A stretch of 64,000 nt of DNA from Marinoscillum sp. MHG1-6 (GCF_024714475.1 NZ_JAMZMI010000001.1:310001-374000); one strand, 5' to 3'. Numbered from the stretch's first letter, positions 46,415 to 56,312 are shown. Made by a program: numbers and translations. The notes: a model not told the origin generated them from the letters alone.

Positions 46415-47422
46415 ATGGCAGCCAAAACGAAAAAACAAACTTTTGATAAAGCGACCTACATGAACTGGTATGAATCCATGCTATACATGAGAAGGTTTGA
46501 GGAAAAGGCAGGACAGTTGTACGGACAGCAGAAAATCAGAGGTTTTTGCCACTTATACATCGGTCAGGAGGCCTGTGTAGCCGGAGCAGTTTCGGCACTG
46601 AAAAAAGGAGACAAATACATTACAGCATATAGAGATCACGCGCATCCAATTGCCTTAGGTTCTGATCCTAAAGCCATCATGGCTGAACTATACGGAAAAG
46701 AGACTGGTATCTCAAAAGGAAAAGGTGGTTCCATGCACATGTTCGACGTAGAAAATGGATTCTTCGGTGGACATGGTATCGTTGGAGCGCAGGTTCCGCT
46801 TGGTACAGGTATTGGTTTTGCTGAAAAATATAGCGGCACTGATAACCTTTGTGTGGTTTACATGGGAGACGGTGCTGTAAGACAAGGTGCCTTCCACGAA
46901 GCATTAAACCTTGCCATGACATTGAAACTGCCTGTGATTTTCGCCATCGAAAATAATGGCTATGCCATGGGTACTTCAGTGAAGAGGACTTCGAACGTAA
47001 CAGACCTTTATAAATTGGGTGATGCTTATTTCATGCCATCATTCCCTGTTGATGCAATGTCTGTGGAAGCCGTTCACAACGCGATGGCAGAAGCTGCTGA
47101 AAGAGCCAGAAGCGGTGAAGGCCCTACCTTGTTAGAGTTGAGAACTTACAGATACAAAGGTCACTCCATGTCTGACCCTGCTAAATACCGAACCAAAGAA
47201 GAGGTTGAAGAGTACAAAGCAAAAGACCCGATTGAGCAGGTGAAAGCGGTTGTGCTTAAAAATAAATATGCAACCGAGGAAGAGCTGAAAGAGATGGATA
47301 AAAAGATCAAAGCGGATGTGATGGAATGCGTTGAATTTGCTGAGAAATCTGACTTCCCGCCAGCTTCTGATGCTTATACTGACGTATACGCGGAAGCTGA
47401 TTATCCATATATTACCAATTAA
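46415..47422 (+). CDS. pdhA: Pyruvate dehydrogenase E1 component, alpha subunit
   Basis: Thiamine-diphosphate subunit of the pyruvate dehydrogenase complex, 335 residues. The TPP motif GDGAVRQGAFHEALNLA...IENN is at about residues 150-180, and the phosphorylation-loop-like YRYKGHSMSDPAKYR segment follows, typical of E1-alpha. The beta subunit and E2 genes are not adjacent and the next gene has its own promoter. Separation of alpha and beta is common in Bacteroidota. A branched-chain 2-oxoacid dehydrogenase subunit is less likely. Confidence 0.95.
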   Translation: MAAKTKKQTFDKATYMNWYESMLYMRRFEEKAGQLYGQQKIRGFCHLYIGQEACVAGAVSALKKGDKYITAYRDHAHPIALGSDPKAIMAELYGKETGISKGKGGSMHMFDVENGFFGGHGIVGAQVPLGTGIGFAEKYSGTDNLCVVYMGDGAVRQGAFHEALNLAMTLKLPVIFAIENNGYAMGTSVKRTSNVTDLYKLGDAYFMPSFPVDAMSVEAVHNAMAEAAERARSGEGPTLLELRTYRYKGHSMSDPAKYRTKEEVEEYKAKDPIEQVKAVVLKNKYATEEELKEMDKKIKADVMECVEFAEKSDFPPASDAYTDVYAEADYPYITN

Positions 47423-47433
47423 GACAAAAAACA

Positions 47434-47441
47434 TATCTTTG
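47434..47441 (+). promoter_or_regulatory. Predicted -7 box of the TPR-protein gene
   Basis: TATCTTTG matches TAnnTTTG exactly and lies 23 bases before the start codon of the next gene, in the short gap after pdhA. Confidence 0.5.
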
Positions 47442-47464
47442 CGGACTTAATTTTATAACCCGAA

Positions 47465-48166
47465 ATGGCAAAGACGAAAACGAAACAGCAAGAGGGGCTG
47501 GACTTACTGGAAGATCCTGAATTACTAACAGGAAAAGCTGAGGAATTCTTTAGTGATAGCAAGAACCGAAACATCGTATTTGGTGTGGGTGGTGTGATCG
47601 CTATCGTAGTGCTGGCGATTCTTGGTTACAAATACTACATCGCTGACCTGAACAAGCAGGCTCAGGTAGATATGTTCCAGGCAGTATACTACTTTGAAGC
47701 AGACAGCCTGAACAAAGCTTTGAATGGCGATGGAATTAACCTTGGTTTCCTTGATGTGATCGACGAGTATGCGGGAACAGATGCTGCTAACCTGGCTAAA
47801 TTTTATGCGGGAGCTGCATATCTGAAACAAGGCAGTTACACAAGCGCAACCGTTCAATTGGAGGACTTCTCCAGCAATGACCTGTTACTCCAGGCTCGTG
47901 CATATGCGTTGGCGGGTGATGCCTATTCAGAATTGAATAATTACGATGAAGCCGCCTCTTTATACAGCAAAGCTGCTTCGTATAACCCAAATGACCAGTT
48001 CACTCCTATTTACCTGGTGAAATTGGCAGTGGCTTATGAAGCAAATGGAGAATTTGGCAAAGCGGCAGACGCTTACGATAAGATTATTTCCAAACACGGT
48101 AAGTCAACCTTCGTGCAGGAAGCCAAGAAACAGAAGGCTAGATTGCAAGGACTGGCTGCCGAGTAA
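47465..48166 (+). CDS. Membrane-anchored TPR protein (YfgM-like)
   Basis: A 233-residue protein: Lys-rich cytoplasmic N-terminus (1-35), one membrane helix (about 36-56), then a periplasmic part with about three tetratricopeptide repeats (ARAYALAGDAYSELNNYDEA and similar). The layout resembles YfgM, a periplasmic-side assistant of secretion, but the identification is by architecture only. It is followed by a strong terminator directly before ribH. Confidence 0.8.
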   Translation: MAKTKTKQQEGLDLLEDPELLTGKAEEFFSDSKNRNIVFGVGGVIAIVVLAILGYKYYIADLNKQAQVDMFQAVYYFEADSLNKALNGDGINLGFLDVIDEYAGTDAANLAKFYAGAAYLKQGSYTSATVQLEDFSSNDLLLQARAYALAGDAYSELNNYDEAASLYSKAASYNPNDQFTPIYLVKLAVAYEANGEFGKAADAYDKIISKHGKSTFVQEAKKQKARLQGLAAE

Positions 48167-48194
48167 TGTTCTAAACAAGAAAATATAGAAGACA

Positions 48195-48226
48195 GGGATA
48201 AGGCAGCAACGCTTTATCCCTTTTTT
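48195..48226 (+). terminator. Terminator or attenuator before ribH
   Basis: GGGATAA / TTATCCC (7-bp stem, 12-base loop that can pair further) followed by six T residues. It ends the TPR-gene transcript, yet the ribH start codon follows only 6 bases after the T run. Confidence 0.75.
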
Positions 48227-48232
48227 GATTTT

Positions 48233-48715
48233 ATGGCAACATCATTAAAAAACCTTAGCGATCACGACCTGAGTTCAGTAAAGGACATGTCAGGTTACAA
48301 ATTCGGGATCGTAGTATCCGAGTGGAATGAAGAAGTCACCGAATCGCTTTATGCCGGAGCGGTACAGACCTTACTTGAAAGCGGAGCCACGCGTGAAAAT
48401 ATTATCAGAATAAACGTACCGGGCAGCTTTGAATTGACCCTCGGCGCACAATGGATGGCTAAAAGAGAGGAAATCGATGCGGTAATTTGCCTTGGTTGCG
48501 TCATCCAGGGGGAGACCAAACATTTTGATTTTATCTGCCAGGCTTGTGCTCAGGGAATCACCGATGTAGGGCTTAAGTATGACAAGCCTGTGATCTTCGG
48601 AGTGCTCACTACGGACAATCAAAAGCAAGCCAACGAGCGTGCCGGAGGTAAGCACGGAAATAAAGGAGATGAAGCTGCGGTCACAGCCATCAAAATGTTG
48701 GCCATCAAACAATAA
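48233..48715 (+). CDS. ribH: 6,7-dimethyl-8-ribityllumazine synthase
   Basis: Penultimate enzyme of riboflavin synthesis, condensing the ribityl-pyrimidine with 3,4-dihydroxy-2-butanone 4-phosphate; forms an icosahedral or pentameric assembly. The 160 residues have VSEWNEEVTESLYAGA, VPGSFELTLGAQWMA, the GCVIQGETKHFDFI active-site block and FGVLTTDNQKQANERAG. No FMN riboswitch was recognised upstream; a terminator-like hairpin is present instead. Confidence 0.96.
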   Translation: MATSLKNLSDHDLSSVKDMSGYKFGIVVSEWNEEVTESLYAGAVQTLLESGATRENIIRINVPGSFELTLGAQWMAKREEIDAVICLGCVIQGETKHFDFICQACAQGITDVGLKYDKPVIFGVLTTDNQKQANERAGGKHGNKGDEAAVTAIKMLAIKQ

Positions 48716-48783
48716 ATTTTTCGAAAACGTCAAAATCAACCACCGTCCTCACTAACCAAATAGACGGGTCAAAGCAATCAAAA

Positions 48784-50097
48784 ATGAAAGTATTAAAATT
48801 TGGAGGTACATCTGTTGGCTCTCCGGAGCGCATGAAGCAAGTTGCTAACCTGATAAAAACAGAGCAGGGCAAAAAGATCGTTGTACTCTCAGCGGTTTCA
48901 GGCACGACCAACTCCCTGGTAGCCCTTGGCGAGCTTTGTGAAAACAAAAAAAAGGAAGAGGCACTACAGGCATCAGCAGAGCTATTGAAAAAATATCATG
49001 CCTTCATCGATGAACTCTACAGCACCGATGAGAGCAAAAAGGCCTCTATCGAATTCGTCAATCAGGTATTTGTAGATATTGATGGCCTGATCGAAAAGCG
49101 ATTCCAAGAGCAGGTGGCGAAGCTCTTGGTTGTACAGGGAGAGATCATTTCTACGCGACTATTCACCACCTACCTACAAGAAATTGGTTATGCGGCAACC
49201 ATGATCATGGCACAGGACTTCATGACATTGGACAAGTACAATGAGCCTGACCTGAAATTGATCCAAAAGAAACTGGAGCAAATCTTGCCGGATGTATCTG
49301 ACGATATTATCATCACACAAGGTTTTATCGCCCGAAACAAGGCGGGAGGTATCGACAACCTGCAAAGAGGGGGAAGTGACTATTCTGCTACGATAATTGG
49401 ATCTGTTCTTGGAGTAGAGGAAGTGCAGATCTGGACCGATATCGACGGGATGCACAACAATGACCCAAGGATCGTGAAAAACACCCGACCTGTTTCAAAG
49501 CTGAGTTTTGAGGAAGCGAGCGAGCTTGCCTACTTCGGCGCGAAAGTACTTCACCCACATTGTATCGTGCCTGCTCACCAGTACAGTGTGCCGGTAAGAA
49601 TCAAAAACACCATGGACCCAGGAGCTTTCGGGACCCTGATCTCAACGGAAAGTGAAACAGCTCAAACCGTAAAGGCTATCGCTGCAAAAGATGGCATCAC
49701 GGCTATCAAAATCAAGTCAAGCCGCATGGTCATGGCCTACGGTTTCCTAAAAAAGATATTTGAGGTCTTCGAAAAATACGAAACGCCGATCGATATGATT
49801 ACCACATCGGAGATTGCTGTTTCACTGACCATCGATAATGCCACACAGCTACGTAAGATCACGAAAGAAATCAGTGAATACGGTACTGTGGAAATTGATA
49901 AAGATCAAACGATCGTATGTGTGGTTGGTGACCTGATTGCAGAGAAAAAAGGAGTAGGCTCTGTACTGTTCCAATCCCTTGATGAGGTGCCTATCCGAAT
50001 GATCTCATACGGTGGTAGCCGAAACAACATCTCCTTGCTAGTAGCCAGCGAGCACAAAGCGGATACTCTCAGCAAACTGCACGCCGCACTTTTCTAA
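48784..50097 (+). CDS. Aspartate kinase (monofunctional)
   Basis: First enzyme of the aspartate pathway to lysine, threonine and methionine. The 437 residues contain the kinase start KVLKFGGTSVGSPERM, the RGGSDYSATIIG segment and the YFGAKVLHPHC motif, then two C-terminal ACT domains (about 300-437) typical of allosteric control. No homoserine dehydrogenase domain is attached. It is 68 bases after ribH and convergent with nhaD. Confidence 0.95.
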   Translation: MKVLKFGGTSVGSPERMKQVANLIKTEQGKKIVVLSAVSGTTNSLVALGELCENKKKEEALQASAELLKKYHAFIDELYSTDESKKASIEFVNQVFVDIDGLIEKRFQEQVAKLLVVQGEIISTRLFTTYLQEIGYAATMIMAQDFMTLDKYNEPDLKLIQKKLEQILPDVSDDIIITQGFIARNKAGGIDNLQRGGSDYSATIIGSVLGVEEVQIWTDIDGMHNNDPRIVKNTRPVSKLSFEEASELAYFGAKVLHPHCIVPAHQYSVPVRIKNTMDPGAFGTLISTESETAQTVKAIAAKDGITAIKIKSSRMVMAYGFLKKIFEVFEKYETPIDMITTSEIAVSLTIDNATQLRKITKEISEYGTVEIDKDQTIVCVVGDLIAEKKGVGSVLFQSLDEVPIRMISYGGSRNNISLLVASEHKADTLSKLHAALF

Positions 50098-50135
50098 TAA
50101 AGGATTAAGATAAGATCAATTAAGCCTGGTTGGTA

Positions 50136-51647
50136 TTATACAGCGAAAGCGAAAAATACCAGCCAGATTATCACGAAGATCGGAACCAGTAAAGGAATAG
50201 AGAAGCGGATCATATAGCCGAAGAAAGAAGGCATTTTAATCCCTACCTGCTCTGCAATCGACTTCACCATGAAATTAGGACCATTACCAATATAGGTCAT
50301 TGCTCCAAAGAATACCGCTGCCACCGAAATCGCCTTTAGATCCAAAATAGAATCAGGGAACATCCCCTGAGAAAACGCAATCACGTCTGACAAATTATTG
50401 ATGCTTGCTCCCGCTGAAGCCATGGCGGCTGTTAGGAAGTTGATATAGGTAGGCGCATTGTCAAGGAATCCTGAAAGCAAGCCTGTACCCCAATAGAGGG
50501 TATTATGCGAAATTATTCCTGCACCCTCTTCAGATTGTGCGAACGCTGAAACCAACTCCAGCGCCGGCATCATCGTCCCAAATATTCCAATGAAAATAAA
50601 AGCCACCTCTCTAATCGGCTCGAAGCTGAAATCATTGCCGCTTAGCGCCTGTTTATCTGCCATTTTATAAGAGAAATAGGCGCACGCCAGCATGATGATC
50701 TCCCTGATAAATGAAAAAGTCTGCCCATGATAATCGATACCCGGTATCCATGGAAATACATTTGGGTCCAGGAATACTGCTCCCACAATGATCGCCAACC
50801 AGATAAAGTTTCTTGACCCACGTAAGCCAATTTTTCCGGTTGGTTCAGGTACGTCCTCACCAAACGAGTAATCTGCTTTATTACTTCTGTCAAAAAGATA
50901 GAACATTCCCAGTAACAGGATCACGGCCATCACCCAGGGAACGATATTATTAAACAGGGTCCAGAAAAACGGAACTCCTTTCAGGAAGCCCAGAAACAAA
51001 GGAGGATCACCGATAGGGGTCAAACTCCCGCCGATGTTACTTACCAGGAAGATAAAGAAGATGATGTGATATGATTTAATCCGATTTCTATTCAATCGAA
51101 TAAAAGGTCTGATCAATAACATGGAGGCCCCTGTCGTCCCTATGATGTTAGAGATCACCGCACCTATTGCCAGGATAATAACATTGGTCAGCGGCTTAGC
51201 CTCTTTATCTACGATGATCATAATCCCCCCCGAGGCCACAAAAAGTCCCGTTAACAGGGCAATAAACTGTACATACTCAAAGAAGGCATGAACCGGACTG
51301 TGCTCATTACGAAGGAAAAACAGGTAATAACTCACCACAATTGCAGCGAGTATCATCGCGACCTTTGGGTAATGTTTGTGCCAGAAATGCTCATAGAACA
51401 ATGGCCCTGTGGCAATCATAATAAGTAAAAGGGCAAAAGGAAATACACTCCATGTTGCCGGTCCGTGACCATGAGCTTCGCCATGTTCCTCCGTTGCAGT
51501 GGCATGATCCTCACCATGAGCGGCGTCATCTTGTGTGATCTCAGTCTTATCCTGATCACCATCCCCGGCATATGCAGGCATAACACAAAAGACACCACCT
51601 ATGCATAGGAGCGCTACTAATACGAATGATTTAAACGTACTCATCAT
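50136..51647 (-). CDS. nhaD: NhaD-type Na+/H+ antiporter with His-rich extension
   Basis: Sodium/proton antiporter of the ion-transporter superfamily, 503 residues with about 12 helices. Family motifs include IGDPPLFLGFLKGVPF and the DNAPTYINFLTAAMA segment. Unusually the N-terminus carries what looks like a cleavable signal peptide (1-28, MPAYA) and then a 35-residue stretch rich in His, Asp and Glu (about 29-62, with HGEDH and EAHGHGP) before the first helix. Such extensions are seen in some Bacteroidota NhaD proteins. It is alone on its strand here. Confidence 0.92.
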   Translation of the reverse strand: MMSTFKSFVLVALLCIGGVFCVMPAYAGDGDQDKTEITQDDAAHGEDHATATEEHGEAHGHGPATWSVFPFALLLIMIATGPLFYEHFWHKHYPKVAMILAAIVVSYYLFFLRNEHSPVHAFFEYVQFIALLTGLFVASGGIMIIVDKEAKPLTNVIILAIGAVISNIIGTTGASMLLIRPFIRLNRNRIKSYHIIFFIFLVSNIGGSLTPIGDPPLFLGFLKGVPFFWTLFNNIVPWVMAVILLLGMFYLFDRSNKADYSFGEDVPEPTGKIGLRGSRNFIWLAIIVGAVFLDPNVFPWIPGIDYHGQTFSFIREIIMLACAYFSYKMADKQALSGNDFSFEPIREVAFIFIGIFGTMMPALELVSAFAQSEEGAGIISHNTLYWGTGLLSGFLDNAPTYINFLTAAMASAGASINNLSDVIAFSQGMFPDSILDLKAISVAAVFFGAMTYIGNGPNFMVKSIAEQVGIKMPSFFGYMIRFSIPLLVPIFVIIWLVFFAFAV

Positions 51648-51895
51648 ACTAAGGCGGGGCTCAAAATTTTAAAGGTCATGTTGTAATCAATCAATAAAAA
51701 ACCATTGGGAGGAAGAAACCAGGCTCAACTTTTTAGTGTGCCCAATGGAAATACCGAAAATGATTTTGTAACGTATAAGTTGCCTAAAAACCACCCGGAA
51801 GCTCAAATATAATATGTGGAGCCAGATTGCCAAGAACCCAAAGGTTAAGTTTCTTTTAACAGGATCATCGTTTTCCCCATCAGAAGGCATCATTT

Positions 51896-52957
51896 TCACC
51901 TGTTTTTGGAAGGAATGTTTACGGTTCCGGCACAGGTATCTTCGGTTGCGCCAGTTACAGATGCAAACACATTGGGTTGTTCCTTAAGTCGCAATAAACC
52001 CAAAAAACCAAAGATTAGCGCCTCTTTAAAGGATACCAATACCTCATCGGGAACCCCTATCTGATAGTCTCCGTCCAGTCTTTCTCTAATCAATTCCATG
52101 AGGTAATCATTTAGAGCTCCTCCACCGGTAAAAATAATTTTCGCTCCGGCTTCCAAATTCTTGTGGACATTCTCAGAAATAGTATCAGCTATAAAATGGC
52201 AGTAAGTATGAAGAAGGGCTTTTGGATCTCCCTCGGCTCCTACCATAACATGTGTTCTTCCCCATTGATTACTCAATGACTTTGGAGGCTCCTGATGGAA
52301 ATAAGGTAATTGATTGAGTTGTTCCTTCCACTTAATGAGCTGGGAACCACTTCGAGCCAGCAGACCACCCCGATCATAGCCAAATCCCAGTTTCTCTGAA
52401 AAATAATTCAGCACCTGATTGCAGGGACACAGGTCCCATGCACGGGACAGCCCGTCCAGCTGAATCGTGATATTAGCGATCCCGCCTAGATTGACCAACC
52501 CCTGATATTCGTGGAAAAGATAATGTTCACCCACCGGAACCAAAGGTGCGCCCTGCCCCCCTTTACGGATGTCTTCTATTCTAAAGGTATCAATCACCGT
52601 CAGACCGCATTGATCAGCAATGCACTGACCTCTCCCTAGTTGCACGCTGATATTATTCTCCGGCTCATGAAATACCGTATGCCCATGAACAGCCACAGCC
52701 GCTATATCCGCTTCTCCCTTCACAAACAGGCTCACCTGTTCACCGATCCAGTTTCCGTAATCGGTATCCAGTGTTTCGAGCTCATCGGGAGCCAGGGTAG
52801 GGGCATTTTTTAGCCTACTTTCCAGATCACCGGGAATTGAGGCTGTTTCCGCCTTTTGGATCTCAAATTTCCAGTGAACTCCATCCTGCCAAAAGTCCGT
52901 CAGACACAAATCCAGCCCATCTAAGGAAGAACCTGACATGATCCCCACAATTTTCAT
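51896..52957 (-). CDS. anmK: Anhydro-N-acetylmuramic acid kinase
   Basis: Phosphorylates and hydrolyses anhydro-MurNAc released in cell-wall turnover to MurNAc-6-phosphate. The 353 residues show GIMSGSSLDGLDL (5-17), the DTFRIEDIRKGGQGAPLVPVGE active-site block, LVNLGGIANIT and the FTGGGALNDYLM sugar-kinase motif. It is divergent from coaX with only 33 bases between. Confidence 0.95.
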   Translation of the reverse strand: MKIVGIMSGSSLDGLDLCLTDFWQDGVHWKFEIQKAETASIPGDLESRLKNAPTLAPDELETLDTDYGNWIGEQVSLFVKGEADIAAVAVHGHTVFHEPENNISVQLGRGQCIADQCGLTVIDTFRIEDIRKGGQGAPLVPVGEHYLFHEYQGLVNLGGIANITIQLDGLSRAWDLCPCNQVLNYFSEKLGFGYDRGGLLARSGSQLIKWKEQLNQLPYFHQEPPKSLSNQWGRTHVMVGAEGDPKALLHTYCHFIADTISENVHKNLEAGAKIIFTGGGALNDYLMELIRERLDGDYQIGVPDEVLVSFKEALIFGFLGLLRLKEQPNVFASVTGATEDTCAGTVNIPSKNR

Positions 52958-52990
52958 CCTGCTTCTTATAATTTTAAGTCTTTTAAGGCC

Positions 52991-53719
52991 GTGAAAGATA
53001 AGAGAAACATCGTAGTAGATATTGGAAACACGCTGATAAAATCAGGGCTGTTTCAGGATGGACAATTAAAAGAACAGCAATACTGGGGCTCGATCGAATC
53101 CCTTCTTTTGTATGCCAGGGAACAAAAGCCCCATAGAATAGGCTTTGTTTCTGTTAAAAATGGTGAAAAAGAGCTCCTGGAGACCTTTCACGAGTTTATT
53201 CCTACGATCTTTACCAATAAGAGTAGAATGCCTATAAGTATCGACTACGAGACGGTGGATACTTTAGGAACTGATCGACTCATTGGAGCAGTCGCCGCAC
53301 ATTTCTTATTTCCCAATAGAAATACGTTGGTCATCGATATGGGGTCTTGCATTACGTACGACCTGCTTGACAGCCAAAGTGTGTATCAGGGAGGAGTGAT
53401 CAGTCCGGGGCTCAAAATGCGTATGAGAGCAATGAACCACTACACCCGTAATCTTCCTGACCTCAGCACACAAGAAACTGACTGGTCATACCAACCCGTG
53501 GGCAAATCCACGAGGGAGTGTATGGAACTGGGCGTTCACAGGGCAATAATTCATGAAATCGACGGTTTTATCCATGATTATGCCCAACAATATCCTGAAC
53601 TCGTGGTGCTGATGACGGGAGGGGATGCTCCTTTCTTTGAATCCAAAGTAAAACAACCCATCTTTGCGGACGCTAATTTGATCCTCAAAGGACTAAACCT
53701 ATTACTAGACTCAGAATGA
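52991..53719 (+). CDS. coaX: Type III pantothenate kinase
   Basis: Catalyses the first step of coenzyme A synthesis. The 242 residues contain the ASKHA phosphate motif DIGNTLIKSGLF (6-17), TLGTDRLIGAVAAHFLF, DMGSCITYDLL and GGVISPGLKMR. The start is GTG at 52991; no ATG is available nearby. It overlaps the next gene by 4 bases, forming the head of an envelope-related operon. Confidence 0.95.
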   Translation: MKDKRNIVVDIGNTLIKSGLFQDGQLKEQQYWGSIESLLLYAREQKPHRIGFVSVKNGEKELLETFHEFIPTIFTNKSRMPISIDYETVDTLGTDRLIGAVAAHFLFPNRNTLVIDMGSCITYDLLDSQSVYQGGVISPGLKMRMRAMNHYTRNLPDLSTQETDWSYQPVGKSTRECMELGVHRAIIHEIDGFIHDYAQQYPELVVLMTGGDAPFFESKVKQPIFADANLILKGLNLLLDSE

Positions 53720-54993
53720 AGTGCAAGAAACAATGCCTTACAGCATTGATGATGTTGATATCCCTGGCGGGTTTCTCTCAAGCCCTCAATAGTCCCTATT
53801 CCAATAATGGTATTGGTGAAATTGCGTTTCAGGGCCTGCCTCAAAACTTTGCTATGGGTGAGTTGGGTATTGGTACCTATTCTCCGATCCATATCAACCT
53901 GGAAAACCCTGCGTTGCTGACTTACAACAATCTGAGTTCATTCGAAGTGGGCCTTCAGGGAGATTTCAGAAAATTTAGTACTTCATCTACATCGATGAAT
54001 GAAAGCAGCCTGGCGCTTAGGTACCTGGCAATGAGTTTCCCGTTAATAAGCGGTGGAAAATGGGTTTCCTCCTTTGCACTTCTACCCTTGAGTACGGTTA
54101 ATTACCATACTTCTTCATTGGATGCTATTGATAACATTGTCGCTCAGACGGATTATTACGGACAGGGAGGCTTAACTCAGCTTGTTTGGGGTAATGGCTT
54201 CAGACTTACCAAAAACCTAAGAATCGGGATAAAAGCAGCCTACGTATTTGGCTCAATCGAAAATCAGACAAAAGTGACCTTACTTCAGGAGGACCCTGAT
54301 TTTGGACTTATCTATGCCTCCAATTTTGCCATCGCCCACTTTGAAGATGATAATTATGCAGATTTCGACTTTACAGCAGGTGCGTCTTATAAATATGTGA
54401 TCAACGAGAACAAGTTTCTCCACCTGGGGGCGCTTTACCGAATCTCCTCAGAGATCGATGGAAGTAGGGATACCAGGTATGAAAGGCAGTCTATCTCAGG
54501 AGCTACCGGACAAATTCAAGAGCTTTCTAACGACGAAAAAATCAGCTTTGACCTGCCCATGACCTACGGATTTGGCGTTTCTTTTGGAAAATTTGCCAAC
54601 TACACGGTAGGGGTGGATGTGCGCAAGCAAAAGTGGGATTCGAGCACACCGGCCGAACCCGGAGAAGTTTATAGAAATACGACCTCAATGTCTCTGGGAG
54701 GGGAATTTATCCCCAATTACGAAAGTGTCAGCAGCTATTTGGCGAGAACAACTTACCGATTGGGATTCTCTTACAAACAGTCACCTTATATCCTTAATGA
54801 TAAAAGGATAAATGATTTTGGTATTAATTTTGGAGCTTCATTTCCTGTACGTGGTTTTTCAAGTCTGGAAACAGGATTTAAATACGGCGTGAGGGGCACT
54901 AAAAAGAATGACCTGATCCGTGAGAGTTATTTCCAGTTTGTGTTGGGAGCCACGATAAACGACAGATGGTTTATTAAAAGAAGGTATGATTAA
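53716..54993 (+). CDS. Outer-membrane barrel protein, FadL-like, unknown role
   Basis: A 425-residue exported protein (signal peptide ending SLAGFSQ) starting NSPYSNNGIGEI, with alternating strands typical of a beta barrel and an INLENPALL segment reminiscent of the FadL/PorV group. Similar proteins follow coaX in other Bacteroidota. No substrate can be assigned. It is translationally coupled to coaX (4-base overlap) and followed by a TPR protein. Confidence 0.78.
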   Translation: MKCKKQCLTALMMLISLAGFSQALNSPYSNNGIGEIAFQGLPQNFAMGELGIGTYSPIHINLENPALLTYNNLSSFEVGLQGDFRKFSTSSTSMNESSLALRYLAMSFPLISGGKWVSSFALLPLSTVNYHTSSLDAIDNIVAQTDYYGQGGLTQLVWGNGFRLTKNLRIGIKAAYVFGSIENQTKVTLLQEDPDFGLIYASNFAIAHFEDDNYADFDFTAGASYKYVINENKFLHLGALYRISSEIDGSRDTRYERQSISGATGQIQELSNDEKISFDLPMTYGFGVSFGKFANYTVGVDVRKQKWDSSTPAEPGEVYRNTTSMSLGGEFIPNYESVSSYLARTTYRLGFSYKQSPYILNDKRINDFGINFGASFPVRGFSSLETGFKYGVRGTKKNDLIRESYFQFVLGATINDRWFIKRRYD

Positions 54994-55004
54994 ACAATAG
55001 GACT

Positions 55005-56312
55005 ATGAAAATGCAAATTAGAAACTTAATTGCAGCAGCATTCTTCCTTGGAGTAAGCTCATTGGCTGTAGCGCAGCCTGGATGGAACTGGGGAGACTCC
55101 ATTGATAAAGCAAAAGAGAACAATGCGCTTTACACTGATTTTTTGAGATCAAAAAATTATAAAGGAGCTGTAAAACCACTCGAATGGTTGTTGACCAATA
55201 CACCGGACTTGAACAAGTCTATCTACATCAATGGTGCAACGATCTATGAGGAGCTTTCTGAAAAAACAACTGACCCCGCTCAAAAGTTGAAGTATCAGGA
55301 AAAATCTCTTGAAATGTATGACAAGAGAATTCAGTACTTCGGTGAGGAAGCTAACGTGATGAACAGAAAAGCTTTGGCATCTTATAAGTTTTTCAAAAGC
55401 GAACAAAGTAAGTACCCTGAGCTAATGGAGCTTTTTGATAAAGCTTTCAAGTTGAATGGCAACGATTTCTATAGCAGTAACCTTACTGCCTATATGGATG
55501 TGATGAGAAGATACAAGCTAACAGGAGGTGAAATCAGCGATGAGGAAGTTTTTGATAAGTATTCTGACATCACTGGTGTGATCGCTTACCAAAAGGCCAA
55601 CGGTGGTAATGACGACAGAATGGACAAAGTAGCAGAGTATGTTGACAAACTTTTGACAGCTACTGTCACTGTGGACTGTGATTTTGTGGACCAAAAACTA
55701 GGCCCTAAAATGATCGAAACACAGGATCCAAAATTGGCGAGAACCGTATTCGCGCTAATGAAAGATCAGTCTTGTCTTGACAGACCTTTGGCATTGACTG
55801 CTGCTGAAATTATCAATCAGGATACTCCTGACTTTGGTATCACTAAGTTTATCGCACAGAAGCATGCTCAGAATGGTGACTATAGTAAGGCGACAGAAGT
55901 TTATGAGCAGGCGATCAGCATGACAGAGGATACTGAGAAGCAGGCAGAGCTTTACCTAAGCATGGGTAAATTGTTCTACGCTAAAGGTGATAAGCCTTCT
56001 GCCAGAAGCAACGCCAGAAAAGCAATATCTATTAATCCTTCGTTTAGCGATGCATACAAGTTCATCGGTGACCTTTACATGAGCAGCTTTGACGATTGTA
56101 AGGCTAGCGAAAGTCGTGTGAAGGACCGTGCAGTATATTATGCAGCGAAGAAAATGTATATGAAAGCGGGTGATAGCGAGGCTGTAAAAAATGCAGAGGC
56201 GCAATTCCCTACTATGGAAATCATTTTTGGTGAAAGCTATAAAGAAGGTGATGTGATCCAGGTAGGATGTTGGATCAACGAATCAGTGACCATTGAAAGA
56301 AATCCTAATTAA
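55005..56312 (+). CDS. Exported TPR protein
   Basis: A 435-residue protein with a signal peptide (AVAQ near residue 24) and several helical repeats; clear TPR units are at about 300-350 (NGDYSKATEVYEQAI, KGDKPSARSNARKAISINPS). It lies 11 bases after the barrel protein and before lptC, a position held by similar TPR proteins in related genomes. Probably periplasmic, in outer-membrane biogenesis; the role is inferred from context. Confidence 0.82.
   Translation: MKMQIRNLIAAAFFLGVSSLAVAQPGWNWGDSIDKAKENNALYTDFLRSKNYKGAVKPLEWLLTNTPDLNKSIYINGATIYEELSEKTTDPAQKLKYQEKSLEMYDKRIQYFGEEANVMNRKALASYKFFKSEQSKYPELMELFDKAFKLNGNDFYSSNLTAYMDVMRRYKLTGGEISDEEVFDKYSDITGVIAYQKANGGNDDRMDKVAEYVDKLLTATVTVDCDFVDQKLGPKMIETQDPKLARTVFALMKDQSCLDRPLALTAAEIINQDTPDFGITKFIAQKHAQNGDYSKATEVYEQAISMTEDTEKQAELYLSMGKLFYAKGDKPSARSNARKAISINPSFSDAYKFIGDLYMSSFDDCKASESRVKDRAVYYAAKKMYMKAGDSEAVKNAEAQFPTMEIIFGESYKEGDVIQVGCWINESVTIERNPN

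Noticed and set aside
51687-51899. A 70-residue ORF (GTG start) between nhaD and anmK on the minus strand
   Set aside because: It starts inside the anmK stop, has no signal, domain or good composition, and the gap of about 250 bases is otherwise non-coding; chance ORF is more likely.
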